Assembly (NCBI RefSeq): GCF_002933295.1
Contig: NZ_PSSW01000013.1
Location: 17,948-81,947, forward strand
Direction of reading: 5' to 3'
DNA: 64,000 nucleotides
From: Marinobacter flavimaris
GTDB lineage: Bacteria > Pseudomonadota > Gammaproteobacteria > Pseudomonadales > Oleiphilaceae
A program made the position numbers and the translations under genes. A model generated the notes under the pieces. That model searched no databases, had not been told where the DNA came from, and saw only the letters and a program-made list of their open reading frames with translations. Below are positions 44,932 to 55,227 of this stretch, piece after piece (positions within the stretch are counted from its first letter, which is position 1; each line of letters starts with the position of its first letter).

Positions 44932-45570
44932 ATGAAGCTGGTCTGTATTTCAGACACGCACAGTTTACACCGTCAGATCCCAGAAATTCCGGACGGTGAC
45001 GTGCTGATCCATGCTGGCGATTGTCTTGGCCAAGGAACACTGGAGAATATTCAAGAATTCAACCAATGGCTTGGCTCATTGCCCCACGAACACAAGATCG
45101 TCATTGCCGGCAACCACGATTGGGCTTTTCAAGAAACTCCAGAGTTGGCGAGAGCGGCGCTGACTAACGCCATATATCTCGAGGATAGTGGGGTGCAGAT
45201 TTGCGGTATTCGATTCTGGGGATCGCCCTGGACGCCAACATTCATGGACTGGGCATTTATGCTGGACCGTGGCGATCCGCTGTACCAAAAATGGAAGCTA
45301 ATTCCTGACAACACTGACGTTCTAATCACGCACGGCCCGCCACATGGCATTGGAGACGAAGTGCACCTTGGGTTCAAGGCCCAGAATGTCGGCTGTATTC
45401 ACCTGTCTGATCGGGTAGCTCAACTGTCCCCCACGATCCACGTCTTTGGCCATATCCACGAGGGGTATGGTGAGTATAAAAGAGGTAACACTCGAATGGT
45501 CAATGCCAGCACATGCAACGCACGATATGAACCAAATAACCCGCCGATAGTCTTCAACTTGGAAGTTTGA
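44932..45570 (+). CDS. Calcineurin-like metallophosphoesterase
   Basis: The product is 212 residues. All metal-binding blocks are visible: CISDTHSLH (D-x-H), LIHAGDCLGQG (GD), IAGNHDWAFQ (GNHD), VLITHGPPHG and HVFGHIHEGYG (GHxH). It belongs to the small UPF0046-like phosphoesterases that hydrolyse phosphodiesters. The ribosome site GAGGAC precedes the ATG. It borders the defence operon and converges with its last gene; whether it serves defence is unknown. Confidence 0.9.
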   Translation: MKLVCISDTHSLHRQIPEIPDGDVLIHAGDCLGQGTLENIQEFNQWLGSLPHEHKIVIAGNHDWAFQETPELARAALTNAIYLEDSGVQICGIRFWGSPWTPTFMDWAFMLDRGDPLYQKWKLIPDNTDVLITHGPPHGIGDEVHLGFKAQNVGCIHLSDRVAQLSPTIHVFGHIHEGYGEYKRGNTRMVNASTCNARYEPNNPPIVFNLEV

Positions 45571-45668
45571 ACCTAAAAGGTCTTTGATCAAAGATCCAAT
45601 GCTTTAACCCAAAGCTCAAGCTACTTTCTTCTATTGGCAATACAGACCTTCCCTCGGGGCTCGAGCAG

Positions 45669-47711
45669 TCAGGAATGAAGGAAGTCCTTATACTTCTCTT
45701 TAAGTCTGAAAAGCACATTCGCCTGCTTTTCAGAAGGAATCTGTCCTGGTTTTTTCGCAACCCGAAGAATCCCCATCAATGAAGGAGTCGCCTCTCCCTC
45801 CTCCATCAACAGCTCCTCCAGCCTCGACCAAACATGTGCAGGAGTCGCCAGAACATCACTCTGAGCCTGAATGCCCTTGTCCAGCGTCTGGGTTTTCCTC
45901 GCCTCCTTTTCACTGTCTTGGGCCGCCTCTCGAGAAATCAGCACAGCCCCGAGATCATCCGTTCGGCACTCGATCTGCTTGACCGATTCCCAGAAAGCCT
46001 TTCGTTTCGCCAACTCACTAGGGTTACCAACTGGCCTGTTCTCATCAAGCAGTAATCCATTTACTGAGCGGGCCAGCTCCAGAAGTCTACTGGTGAGAAT
46101 TTCCGGGATTACCTGCCCCCTCCAGATTGCGTCTACGTCCAACTCTTGCTTCTTTTTCGCTATTTCGTGTGACAGCCGAGCAATAGCGTAGGTCACGAGA
46201 TTTGCACGGTATCCTGCGTACCATGGTTCCTTGAGGATCGCTCTCTCAAGCGCCCGGAATATGCTGGCCCTACTAACCAGTTTCCTGAAAAAAAACTCGT
46301 TGAACTTAGTGTCATCCGATTCCCATTGCCCATCTATAAGATCCGCAAACACAGCAAAGTTCTTCTGAGCCCCTTTACTGACCTCATGGGGAAGCTCTTC
46401 CCAAGAATTCATGATCTTGGCTACATCCGTTTTTGTCAGAAGCTGGGAGCGGGGATTGATCTTTTGGAACTGTTTTTTCTTGGCTGGAGTGAGGTAAGCC
46501 TGAGCGTCGAGGTATTGCCCCCTTGCTCGCTCATAGAACCAGTGTGTTTGTGCCGACTGCCCAGCCTTGACAGGCACCCAGACCCGCCTTGAGATCTCTT
46601 CCAATCGAATATGGAATGGATGATTGGAAAAGAGGTCTGCTTCCGAGACTTTATTCTGTGAATTCGCAAACCTTGCGATCTTTGCCACGAGGGAGGACGG
46701 ATCCTCCTCGGGCAGGACGGTCAACTTAACCTGGATAGAAATTCCGGCCATGTCGGCTTTATCACGAATGGCCGCACTATAGATCGAGGCCGTAGTTTGC
46801 CCACCGTTTACAATCTGGAGATCTTCAACTTTTTCTATGAACTGACCACTATCCCCATCTTTGACAACTGCGGCCTTGGCAGTTGCGGTAAGCCCATTAT
46901 TAAATGCGAAGAAGTTTCCGGGATCGTGAAGAATGGTGTGCCTGATCCCTTTGTTGACCTTTCCCCGATGCTGGAGAAAGCTCCTCACGTTTTGTTCGAG
47001 CAGCCGACTACCCCACTTACCATATAGATCTACAAGTAATTGGGCCGGAAAGACTGTAAGAACTGACAATCCCCCATCTCCACCTTTTGGGCGATTAGAT
47101 ACTATGCAGGGTAGAGGCGCATCAGAGAAGTCCACAATCATCTCCTCACGCTCTCTCCGGGAGGACTCCAGCTTGTAGATTCTTCTCAGATCCCAGAGAT
47201 CGACGGTACATGGGCGGCCATCGAGATCATCAAAGCTCGGGACCGACGCACGTTCTGCAAGGGGACGGTTTGAAAGTACCACGAGCTTCACTCGTGCAAT
47301 CTCTGGCCAACCATCCCTGATGAATTTTGCTGCAAGGTAGCAGTTGCTGGTTGGCTCAAAATAATCCACCAGATTTCCGCTGATAGCGCGGACCGCGAAC
47401 CTGGAAAGCTTCTTCACGGCAGACTCAATATCAGCTTTCAATAGACGCCTTGGCTCTTCCGCTGTATCCAGAATCGAAATAAACAGGGAGAGACAGAAAT
47501 TGTTCTCATCATAGGAGTAGCCATCAAATGCCCAACGACCAGCACCATCGATGCCATCTTCTATAATCGAAAAGTCTTCAAATTCCCCAGCATCCGAAAG
47601 AAGCTCAAGAATATAGGACAAATATTCATAGGTAATTACGCTCCCCTCAACGTCTGCTGATGCGTGCAAATGCTCGACAAGTGAAACGTAGTACTCAGTC
47701 AATTCGTCCAT
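45669..47711 (-). CDS. AIPR-family protein (abortive phage infection type)
   Basis: The protein has 680 residues from ATG 47711 with GAGG upstream. The AIPR core is clear: NFFAFNNGLTATAKAAVVKD and LQIVNGGQTTASIYSAAIRD near residues 270-320. Residues FANSQNKVSEADLFSNHPF follow, as in other AIPR proteins. The family is linked to abortive infection and to restriction operons, and its core may bind or cut nucleic acid. It is the last gene of the minus-strand operon, 11 bases after the PD-(D/E)XK gene. Confidence 0.85.
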   Translation of the reverse strand: MDELTEYYVSLVEHLHASADVEGSVITYEYLSYILELLSDAGEFEDFSIIEDGIDGAGRWAFDGYSYDENNFCLSLFISILDTAEEPRRLLKADIESAVKKLSRFAVRAISGNLVDYFEPTSNCYLAAKFIRDGWPEIARVKLVVLSNRPLAERASVPSFDDLDGRPCTVDLWDLRRIYKLESSRREREEMIVDFSDAPLPCIVSNRPKGGDGGLSVLTVFPAQLLVDLYGKWGSRLLEQNVRSFLQHRGKVNKGIRHTILHDPGNFFAFNNGLTATAKAAVVKDGDSGQFIEKVEDLQIVNGGQTTASIYSAAIRDKADMAGISIQVKLTVLPEEDPSSLVAKIARFANSQNKVSEADLFSNHPFHIRLEEISRRVWVPVKAGQSAQTHWFYERARGQYLDAQAYLTPAKKKQFQKINPRSQLLTKTDVAKIMNSWEELPHEVSKGAQKNFAVFADLIDGQWESDDTKFNEFFFRKLVSRASIFRALERAILKEPWYAGYRANLVTYAIARLSHEIAKKKQELDVDAIWRGQVIPEILTSRLLELARSVNGLLLDENRPVGNPSELAKRKAFWESVKQIECRTDDLGAVLISREAAQDSEKEARKTQTLDKGIQAQSDVLATPAHVWSRLEELLMEEGEATPSLMGILRVAKKPGQIPSEKQANVLFRLKEKYKDFLHS

Positions 47712-47722
47712 GGACAACTACC

Positions 47723-48673
47723 TCAGAAGGAACCAGGCTCGCACCGGAAAACAGATATCTGCTCAAGATCAATTACGTATTGCGCTTTTGTTATAGCTGC
47801 GGACACAGTCGAGGGGGTGATTCTCGGGAACTTGGAATGGACACGGTAAAAAGTCGGCTCCCCCACAACAAAACTCATCGATTGATAGTACGGCTCTTCC
47901 ACATACCCATAAGCCAAGAGCAGCTCATCGAGGAACGGCTCCTGTTTTTCAGAAAGCTTGTCACGCACGGTATCAATAATTTCGGGGAGACTAGTCCCTT
48001 TCATTTCAGTGCTCAGAGTGCATGGATAACAAGCTAGGTAAAGGTCCTGTGTGGACTCCAATTGCTGTATCGAGGAAATCTTTATCGTTCGGTCATCAGG
48101 GCTGTAGGCCTTGACCTCAACGGCCAGAGACTCATTTTCGCTAAGAAAGTCCTGTGATCTACCCAAAGGTCCCAGCCAGCCATGAATTCCATTTCCATTC
48201 TGCCTCAACAACCAGTGGTCGCGGAGGAAGGACAGCTCCGACACCAGGCCAAGACACTGCTGCAAAGAAAGCCGATTTACTCCGGACTCAAAAAGTCTTT
48301 GCCAGGATCTTACTCTCCGTCGGAGGATTGCGTGGGTTTCATTAGGTTCCCGTAGCTTTGAACAGCTATCAATCAGATCGAGACAAAGCCGGTGAAATAC
48401 GGTTGACAGCTCAGACTCTCCAATGACTACACCGATGTAGACCGACCCTTTATCCCCAACCTTTAGTCCCTTGAGTCTTTTCGTCGAACTGAGGTCTGCA
48501 CCTTCAATGCTGTTCTCATCTTTTTTCGAAACTCGCATGGCAAGACCATATTCACCGCTCTTGGTTTTTATCCAAAACCAGCGGTTTACGCCCTCCTCGC
48601 CAACGGAGAGCGTATTGAGCATTCCGGATTGAGGTCTTTCAAGTCGATTCCAGGGAACTTCAGCAACACTCAT
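47723..48673 (-). CDS. PD-(D/E)XK-motif protein (DUF4420 type)
   Basis: This 316-residue protein carries a nuclease-like motif: GRSQDFLSENESLAVEVKAY, where the Asp and the E-V-K pair form the PD-(D/E)XK metal site. The flanking SELSFLRDHWL and HGWLGPLG match the DUF4420 layout. It is the likely DNA-cleaving subunit of the system, inferred from the motif. Its ATG overlaps the Z1 stop by 4 bases (ATGA). Confidence 0.82.
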   Translation of the reverse strand: MSVAEVPWNRLERPQSGMLNTLSVGEEGVNRWFWIKTKSGEYGLAMRVSKKDENSIEGADLSSTKRLKGLKVGDKGSVYIGVVIGESELSTVFHRLCLDLIDSCSKLREPNETHAILRRRVRSWQRLFESGVNRLSLQQCLGLVSELSFLRDHWLLRQNGNGIHGWLGPLGRSQDFLSENESLAVEVKAYSPDDRTIKISSIQQLESTQDLYLACYPCTLSTEMKGTSLPEIIDTVRDKLSEKQEPFLDELLLAYGYVEEPYYQSMSFVVGEPTFYRVHSKFPRITPSTVSAAITKAQYVIDLEQISVFRCEPGSF

Positions 48674-51384
48674 ACCTCTGCTTCCACGGTAATCTCAGCT
48701 CCATATTTCTGGAACCAATCAATGTTTACACTCCAGAGAACATCCGGCTGGGGTGCCGAAAGAGGAGGAATTGAAATTGCCCAGCCAAGTACCGTAGTTT
48801 CTCTGACTCTGTTCTTCCCGCTCTCGTCAAATTCGCAGGCGTTAATGACATGAAAGATCAACACCGGCTTCTTGTTGGGAGTTCGCCTGGCAGCAGCATC
48901 GGGGAGCTTTCCATTTTCATTGAGAGCTGCTTCGTACTCGGTTTTTGTTAGACCGAATGCTTCTACGCCCGGATCCACAATATTCTTGTTTCGTTTCCGG
49001 CTCAGCCTCAGCTCATCCTGATTCTTGGGGTTCTTCGGATCATCCTTGACGACAGACCGCATAATTTTCCTGAATTTCCAGCCTGTAGACCCATCCCAAT
49101 ATCCTTCACGCTCCTGTTTGGGCTGGTATACAAATACGTCCCAGAAGGGAAACTCCTCACTCGCGCCCTCTTTTAAAAACTTAATAAAAAGATCGTTTTC
49201 TGACCAGAAGCCGCAACTCGGGTGATTCGCCAGCTTATTCAAACAGTCTATTACCGCAGACGCGGGCACATCCTCGAATCCTACGTGTTGCCGATGTACT
49301 TCCGGCAAGTCTGATTCCGGAATCCTTCGGTCTTTGATGGAATCCAAAAACTCAACGAATTCCTTTAGATTATCCTCAATTCTCCCTGAATCAGAGTAGA
49401 CGCAATCTGTCTGAAGTAATCGATCGTCGAACCGCATCCTTGTTGTCATCGTCGTCGCCGTTCGCATCTTGTTTGGTGCGGTAACCATAAGTGCATCGGG
49501 AGAAGCCTGGACGCGAAGGCCGAACTCCCTGGGCGTCATCCGCTTCTTCTGCATCTCAGCTGCCTGCTCTCTGAGATTGTCTGAGGCCTCCGAAATATGG
49601 GCATACCAATCTAACGACTCGCTGGTAATCCAGAGCTTCAAAAGATCCTGGTAATGATCCCTGTAGCCATACCAGCGGCCCATTTGCATAAGACTGTCGT
49701 ACATCACCGAGCGACGGTAGAAGTAACTCACGACAAGGCCTTCCAAGGTAAGACCTCGGCTGAGCTTCAGACCGCCCACAGCTATCTGTTTTTCCGGCCC
49801 ACCATCCTCATAAATGAGCGAGTCGCCAGACTTACTATGCACTGTGACAACAACCGGCTTTTTCATGTCTCCAAGAGAGTCACATACCTCACGCCAAGAC
49901 TCTTGCCCATCTAGATCCGAATAATGCTTGTTCCAATCATCGAATAGAGCAGCCAGATTCGACGATCTCTCCTGAGGCCTCGGCTTGCGTATGTAGAGCT
50001 GAATTGCCCCCCATATCTCATCAAGGTATGCATCAACATGAGGCGAAATGTCCGACTGCACAGATGTCAGCCTGGACATGTTAATTAGCATCGAGTCGTG
50101 GGTCTTTTTAATAACACCTTTCTTCCGACGAATGTCTTTCACTGCACTCGCGAGAAGAAAAACCCTGATAGCCTCCTTGAGTGACCCAGGAATTGATTCA
50201 ACAGCGGTTCCGGATCGGTGCACGAGGGGTAAATGCTCATCGGCATCATTGATAACTTCGCAAATCTTCTCTGATCGATCGTCGTTCCTGAAGAAGAATC
50301 TCGCGCCGCAGTAATTATTTGGCGGCTCAAGAGCCACAAGAAAGTCTTTTGGGAACAGATCATCAGTATCAGAGGTGTCACCCTCTGAATCGGGATGGAT
50401 AAAAATATTGGCAAACGGGGTGGCCGTGTAAGCGACGTAACTTATTTTTTTACAGGAATGGATCACTTCCCTGATAAGTCGATTTATTGTTTTTGGATCT
50501 TCATCGGCCTCACCAGTATTCACCGAGGCATTATCGGCTTCATCATCAATCAAAAGTACTGGTTCTGAGATCATTTTTTCGTTGCTATTAACGTCTGATC
50601 TTAACCAATGCACCAAGCGCTCAAGCATGAACTTGTTCTTCTTGGTAACTGCGAGAATGGGGCCATTGATTCCCGATATTCTGTAGCGTGGATTCGTTTT
50701 GATGTCATCATTCTGATCGGTAATACAGAATGGCAACTCGGCTCCAACCTTGCGCCCTACGCCAATGGTTCTCGTTTTAGCGTCCTTACCACCACTTCCC
50801 GCATGTGAGATGCTCCCGACAAAGTCCTCGTCGAGCCGCTCCTGGGTTTGCTGCCTGAGATCCTCAACGGTACCGGTAAGGACTATAATCAGCTTGTACC
50901 CGACATCTGCCGCTTTATTTATAAGGGCAGTGTAGTTGTTGGTTTTTCCAGCTTGAACGTCGCCAATTACCATACCGCGACGACGAAAGGGCTTCTCGGA
51001 GAGGGGGTCGCCTATTAGCCCCAGGATGCGATTGGTATCTGAATGCGTTCGCCTGAGAACATTGCCGGGTATACCCTTCGTATTGAAATAGTCCGCATAT
51101 CGACTCCAGAATTTCCATTCTGTGTCTGCAATTCTGTCCTCAGTAAGCCACTCTTTCTGGTCTTCCGGGTCAATGAGAATTGAGGCTTCGCCAACAGTGA
51201 TTGCGATCCTCCTTCGCACCTCGGCTTCGATCTCTTCAACAGTCTGTTCATCAAGGTTAAGGTCTTCAGCAAAGTCGGACAGTTGTTCGTCCAGCCAATC
51301 CTTGGTTACATCGCCGGGGATGTCATGGGAGTCCTTTTCTATCTGAGTGGCAACCATCTCTATTTTTTTTGCAGTCTTACTCAT
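48670..51384 (-). CDS. Z1-domain ATPase/helicase-like protein
   Basis: The product has 904 residues from ATG 51384 (GCGGGGAA upstream). Motor motifs are GMVIGDVQAGKTNNYTALIN (Walker A, residues about 138-157), VLLIDDEADNASVNT (Walker B), YVAYTATPFANIFIHP and the late RGLTLEGLVVSYFYRR with QMGRWYGYRDHY. This is the Z1 family, a superfamily-2 ATPase found in restriction-like operons with GHKL and PD-(D/E)XK partners. It probably moves on DNA to drive cleavage. It overlaps the GHKL gene by 8 bases. Confidence 0.88.
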   Translation of the reverse strand: MSKTAKKIEMVATQIEKDSHDIPGDVTKDWLDEQLSDFAEDLNLDEQTVEEIEAEVRRRIAITVGEASILIDPEDQKEWLTEDRIADTEWKFWSRYADYFNTKGIPGNVLRRTHSDTNRILGLIGDPLSEKPFRRRGMVIGDVQAGKTNNYTALINKAADVGYKLIIVLTGTVEDLRQQTQERLDEDFVGSISHAGSGGKDAKTRTIGVGRKVGAELPFCITDQNDDIKTNPRYRISGINGPILAVTKKNKFMLERLVHWLRSDVNSNEKMISEPVLLIDDEADNASVNTGEADEDPKTINRLIREVIHSCKKISYVAYTATPFANIFIHPDSEGDTSDTDDLFPKDFLVALEPPNNYCGARFFFRNDDRSEKICEVINDADEHLPLVHRSGTAVESIPGSLKEAIRVFLLASAVKDIRRKKGVIKKTHDSMLINMSRLTSVQSDISPHVDAYLDEIWGAIQLYIRKPRPQERSSNLAALFDDWNKHYSDLDGQESWREVCDSLGDMKKPVVVTVHSKSGDSLIYEDGGPEKQIAVGGLKLSRGLTLEGLVVSYFYRRSVMYDSLMQMGRWYGYRDHYQDLLKLWITSESLDWYAHISEASDNLREQAAEMQKKRMTPREFGLRVQASPDALMVTAPNKMRTATTMTTRMRFDDRLLQTDCVYSDSGRIEDNLKEFVEFLDSIKDRRIPESDLPEVHRQHVGFEDVPASAVIDCLNKLANHPSCGFWSENDLFIKFLKEGASEEFPFWDVFVYQPKQEREGYWDGSTGWKFRKIMRSVVKDDPKNPKNQDELRLSRKRNKNIVDPGVEAFGLTKTEYEAALNENGKLPDAAARRTPNKKPVLIFHVINACEFDESGKNRVRETTVLGWAISIPPLSAPQPDVLWSVNIDWFQKYGAEITVEAEV

Positions 51385-52855
51385 GTTCCCCGCTCTCGAC
51401 TCGTCCAATTAATTTTTTGATCGCCTCATAAGAGAAGCCAAAATTACTATCGCTCGCGATCGAGTTTGCAATGATCTCCTCATCAATACCGGCATTCAGT
51501 AGACTCGCGACCATCTCCTGCAACTCGGCCTCATCATCAGAATGGCCAACTTTAATATCGTCAGAGGAGAGGTCGTTTTTTATCAGTTCGACTGGCAAGG
51601 ACTCCTCTATCAGAGACAGCAAAGCTGCTTCACCCGGCGTTCGTGCTGACTTTCCCAGCAAACCCTTTACTAATGAATGATTCCGGTCAATTCGATAGCG
51701 AATCTGGCTCCTATCCCGGTCGTAGACCCTCTCCCATATCGGGTGAAGATCCAGTGAAGGCATCCTGGCCCTCTTGGTGAACGTCGAGTTCGATTTCTGG
51801 CACACGTTTCGAACGACGCGTTTTAGCTGGTCCCGAAGCGTCGCGGGCAGCTCCACTCGGGATTTCTTAACGTCGAGACTCCAAAGTTCGTCAGAGTCAT
51901 TGTCAAAATCAACTTGTACCCGAGCCAGCTTGTTTGCTTCTGATGTCTTGATCAGCCTTTGCCATCCACCGTGGAGGATCAGCCGTCCCGCACGATAGAC
52001 GTACAGGCCTTGACCCGAGTGGTAATCGCCATTCTTCGATATCGAGTTCAAGTGGTTATGACTTAGCTTTGAGGGGTGAGGTAGGAGGTAGCTTCTCACC
52101 CTGATTCGGTGGTTACTTACTCGAAGTTGTTCGTCGGAAAGAAGCGTAGAAGCAGGGGCCTCTTGGGGTGGGCGGACACCGAAGGGATCCATCGGAGAAA
52201 CGGCATTATCATTTACGGACATCTTTACACGCTTCACTTCGTCGCCAGATACAAAACGATGAAACGTCAAACCAAGATGCTCTTTAACCTCTACTATGCG
52301 CCTCTCGAAAAACGTCTGAGCATTGACGGATGTCGAATCCATGACCCGATCCAAATCATCCCAAACTACAGCAGTACCAGCCTCAAACAGGTAGTCAATT
52401 TCTTCCAGAATCTGTTTGCAATGGTCCTCTGGTAAAACCTCCACCGCCCAGATGTTTTCCTTCTCGACCAGCGACAGATTCCATCTTAGGCCATACCACT
52501 CAGTCGCAGGATGATTACGCGATATGACTGACAGGTTTTTGCATTGAGAAAAAGACGCCGTTTTAAGTCCGAGCCCAAATCGACCCAAGTCTGTTTTGGA
52601 TCGAGTGGCCTTCGAACTCAGGCCACCTAACCGCATGGCATCTGCCAGCTCCCCAGGCGACATCCCTTTCCCATCATCCTTGATCGCTAGCCTCGGAGAA
52701 CCGTTGCCCCAATCAGCGAAGATGTCTATCTGTGAGGCTCCAGCGGAAATCGAGTTGTCGATTACATCTGCAACTGCTGAATCCAGCGAATACCCAATGC
52801 TTCGCAAACTATCCAGAAAAGGCCCAGCCTCCGGGGCTAAGGGTATACGATCCAT
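51377..52855 (-). CDS. MutL/MORC-like GHKL ATPase
   Basis: The protein has 492 residues from ATG 52855 (AAGGCGGA upstream). The Bergerat ATP fold is at the N-terminus: DVIDNSISAGASQIDIF (N box, residues 30-46), AIKDDGKGMSPGEL (G1, 58-70) and GRFGLGLKTASFSQC (G2, 91-105). The rest includes a possible transducer domain and an acidic C-terminal region. In this family ATP binding closes a dimer clamp on DNA. Together with Dcm, Z1 and PD-(D/E)XK it matches a predicted class of restriction-modification systems. Confidence 0.88.
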   Translation of the reverse strand: MDRIPLAPEAGPFLDSLRSIGYSLDSAVADVIDNSISAGASQIDIFADWGNGSPRLAIKDDGKGMSPGELADAMRLGGLSSKATRSKTDLGRFGLGLKTASFSQCKNLSVISRNHPATEWYGLRWNLSLVEKENIWAVEVLPEDHCKQILEEIDYLFEAGTAVVWDDLDRVMDSTSVNAQTFFERRIVEVKEHLGLTFHRFVSGDEVKRVKMSVNDNAVSPMDPFGVRPPQEAPASTLLSDEQLRVSNHRIRVRSYLLPHPSKLSHNHLNSISKNGDYHSGQGLYVYRAGRLILHGGWQRLIKTSEANKLARVQVDFDNDSDELWSLDVKKSRVELPATLRDQLKRVVRNVCQKSNSTFTKRARMPSLDLHPIWERVYDRDRSQIRYRIDRNHSLVKGLLGKSARTPGEAALLSLIEESLPVELIKNDLSSDDIKVGHSDDEAELQEMVASLLNAGIDEEIIANSIASDSNFGFSYEAIKKLIGRVESGEHE

Positions 52856-52940
52856 ATATCCGCCTTCCAAGTTAGGCGCTTAAAAACACTTTTGTTCGCA
52901 CTGAAGAAACGCCCGATTTGCTTATCACCCTACCTAACTG

Positions 52941-54506
52941 TCAGGACCTCAGCAAATCATAGACAACACCCGCAATTTTTCTAGCCAGCAAGGGCGGCAC
53001 AGCGTTACCGACTTGAACATATTGCTCAGTCCGGTTCCCCTCAAAGTAATAATTGTCTGGAAATGTCTGGATTCTTGCAGCTTCCCGTACTGTGAGGCTT
53101 CGACACTGCGAAGGGTCATAATGAATGAAGTAGTGACCGTCCTTTGCTATATGACTGGTTACGGTGCTGGGGGTGCGCGTTCGAGCCTGGACCTTGAACC
53201 GGTCTACAAAATGCCCCGACTTCCAGTTCCTGTGGGCCGGAACGAGCGATTCCGGAAAATCCTTTGCTGTTGGTGAAGCACCTGAATTCAGCATCGCGAA
53301 TGAGCTGGCAAACAGATAACGAAAAATATCTGCCGGCATGTGACTACGCGCATTGTGGTTAAGACATCCGTGCAGGCGCGGATCTGAAAACCAATTTTCC
53401 AGCGGATTGCTTTCGATAAGCCCTGCATCTTTACTTGTAGAGCTTACGAAATTTCCGCCTTGAGAAAGCTCCGAGGACTCAGTTCCATTCAAAGGAAACC
53501 CCTCGGGTAAGTCATACCCTTTTGCCAGCAGTTCACGGCGAACTGCGTCAGCTGCCTGTCGCAGGTTCTCACGCCAGGCGTCGAACGTATTGGCCACTTT
53601 CGTAAGGCCGCTACGCAGCTGCGGAAGGTCTCCAATGGCATCTTGAGTTGTGAGACCTGGCCCAACCTCCGGCAGCACTACAGACGGCGACTGCCTCTTC
53701 AGAACATCTCTGCGAACACCCAGAAGAATTACTCGATGCCTGGTTTGAGGCACCCCATATTCCTCGGCCCTTATGAGGTAGTCAGCGCTTGAGGAGTACG
53801 AACGGTCACCAAGAGCGTCTGCCTCAGGAAGGGGCGCGACAAGAGAAAAGATCTCATACTCAGAACCTTGTAAGTCGCCAACGACTTTCCCGGGATTTTT
53901 CAAATCCTTGAGTATGGCATCGAAGATCAGCTTTCCGTGGATTTTTGCACTGAGGATGCCGCGAACGTTTTCCATAACAAAAACTTCCGGCTGAACCTCA
54001 TCCAGGATCTCCAAGTATTCCTTGTACAGAAAATGTCTTCCATCAGTCTCAGGGGTGTAGCCATCTATACCCTTGTTGCGGGCTCTGCCTACCACACTGT
54101 ATGCCTGACAGGGAGGCCCTCCAATAACGACTCTCGGCCCATCATGGTAACGAGTGGCCCTTTTTACTCTGCGAACGATTTCTTTGTGATGTTTTTCGTC
54201 ACCCAGCGTTCTGGGACCACCCAAAGTCTCAGCTTCTGCCGCCTCACTTTCAGCCTTAAATTGCCTGAACAGTTCCTGCCTAAGCTCCGGTTCTCCAGAC
54301 CTTACGTAGTCGTAGTATTCGTCAGGAGCGCGGTCGAACTGGCGAAAAAAGGCCCGGAGCGTTAACGTCTTATGTGCACTGGCGTCACGCTCCACAGAAG
54401 CAGCAAGCTTAAAGGGTCGACGACCGGAATCAGAAAAGGACGAGAATCCCTCGCCGAGCCCTCCGGGCCCAGCAAAAAGGTCAACTATCAATATGTTAGA
54501 ACTCAT
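52941..54506 (-). CDS. dcm: DNA (cytosine-5)-methyltransferase
   Basis: The enzyme has 521 residues from ATG 54506; the longer frame upstream overlaps the divergent vsr gene. Motif order is I (DLFAGPGGLGEGF), IV (GGPPCQAYSVVGRARNKG with the catalytic Cys), VI (VFVMENVRGI), VIII (QTRHRVILLGVR) and X (VQVGNAVPPLLARKIAG). A variable target-recognition region lies between VIII and X. It methylates C5 of cytosine at an unknown site and heads the operon, 85 bases before the GHKL gene. The adjacent vsr suggests that T:G mismatches arising from this methylation are repaired. Confidence 0.95.
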   Translation of the reverse strand: MSSNILIVDLFAGPGGLGEGFSSFSDSGRRPFKLAASVERDASAHKTLTLRAFFRQFDRAPDEYYDYVRSGEPELRQELFRQFKAESEAAEAETLGGPRTLGDEKHHKEIVRRVKRATRYHDGPRVVIGGPPCQAYSVVGRARNKGIDGYTPETDGRHFLYKEYLEILDEVQPEVFVMENVRGILSAKIHGKLIFDAILKDLKNPGKVVGDLQGSEYEIFSLVAPLPEADALGDRSYSSSADYLIRAEEYGVPQTRHRVILLGVRRDVLKRQSPSVVLPEVGPGLTTQDAIGDLPQLRSGLTKVANTFDAWRENLRQAADAVRRELLAKGYDLPEGFPLNGTESSELSQGGNFVSSTSKDAGLIESNPLENWFSDPRLHGCLNHNARSHMPADIFRYLFASSFAMLNSGASPTAKDFPESLVPAHRNWKSGHFVDRFKVQARTRTPSTVTSHIAKDGHYFIHYDPSQCRSLTVREAARIQTFPDNYYFEGNRTEQYVQVGNAVPPLLARKIAGVVYDLLRS

Positions 54507-54575
54507 TTCGACCCATTTTGTGTGCGTAAAGCGCCTAGGATACCACCACCACTCAACAAAACCAGGGTGTGATTC

Positions 54576-55046
54576 ATGACTGACATTGTCGACACAGCTG
54601 TTCGCTCTAGGATGATGTCCAAAATCAAAGGAAAAAACACAAAGCCGGAAAAGATGGTGCGTTCGGCTCTGCATGCGGAAGGATATCGGTTCAGGTTGCA
54701 CAGGAAGGACTTACCGGGGAATCCGGATATAGTTCTTCCGAAGTATCGGGCCGCTATATACGTTAATGGTTGCTTTTGGCATGGCCACGAATGCCCTTTG
54801 TTTAAATGGCCAAAAACACGCGAGGAGTTTTGGAAAACGAAAATCTTAGAAAACATGCATAGAGACCAAAAAAACTATCAGAAAATCATAAGTATGGGGT
54901 GGAGGGTCTGCGTTGTCTGGGAATGCTCTATTCGATCAAGATCGAATGAAACACAAAACGCAAGTATGCAGAGGTTAACTGAATGGCTGAATGTAGGAAG
55001 CTCTTTCTACGAAATCCAAGGTTTGGGCCATAGGAACGAAGTTTAA
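54576..55046 (+). CDS. vsr: Very short patch repair endonuclease
   Basis: The 156-residue Vsr starts MTDIVDTAVRSRMMSKIKGK and has KDLPGNPDIVLPKYRAAIYV (the Asp of the cut site) and VNGCFWHGHECPL (zinc-binding His/Cys). It nicks next to T:G mismatches produced by deamination of 5-methylcytosine. It is divergent from the methyltransferase gene, 69 bases apart, sharing a control region. The length fits the family. Confidence 0.93.
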   Translation: MTDIVDTAVRSRMMSKIKGKNTKPEKMVRSALHAEGYRFRLHRKDLPGNPDIVLPKYRAAIYVNGCFWHGHECPLFKWPKTREEFWKTKILENMHRDQKNYQKIISMGWRVCVVWECSIRSRSNETQNASMQRLTEWLNVGSSFYEIQGLGHRNEV

Positions 55047-55227
55047 TGGCGAGCAAGCCCTTTCCGTCTACATAACCCCCTCCTCCGAGTGAAGGCTTTA
55101 ATCAATACTTCTATGTTTGTTAGTGACTTGGGAAGGTTTCTTCCAGTACCCTTACAAGTACGCTTTTTTAGTTTGCTAGCTACCGTGGCTGGGCAAACGA
55201 CTTTTAAACAACTTTTGAAATCTACTG

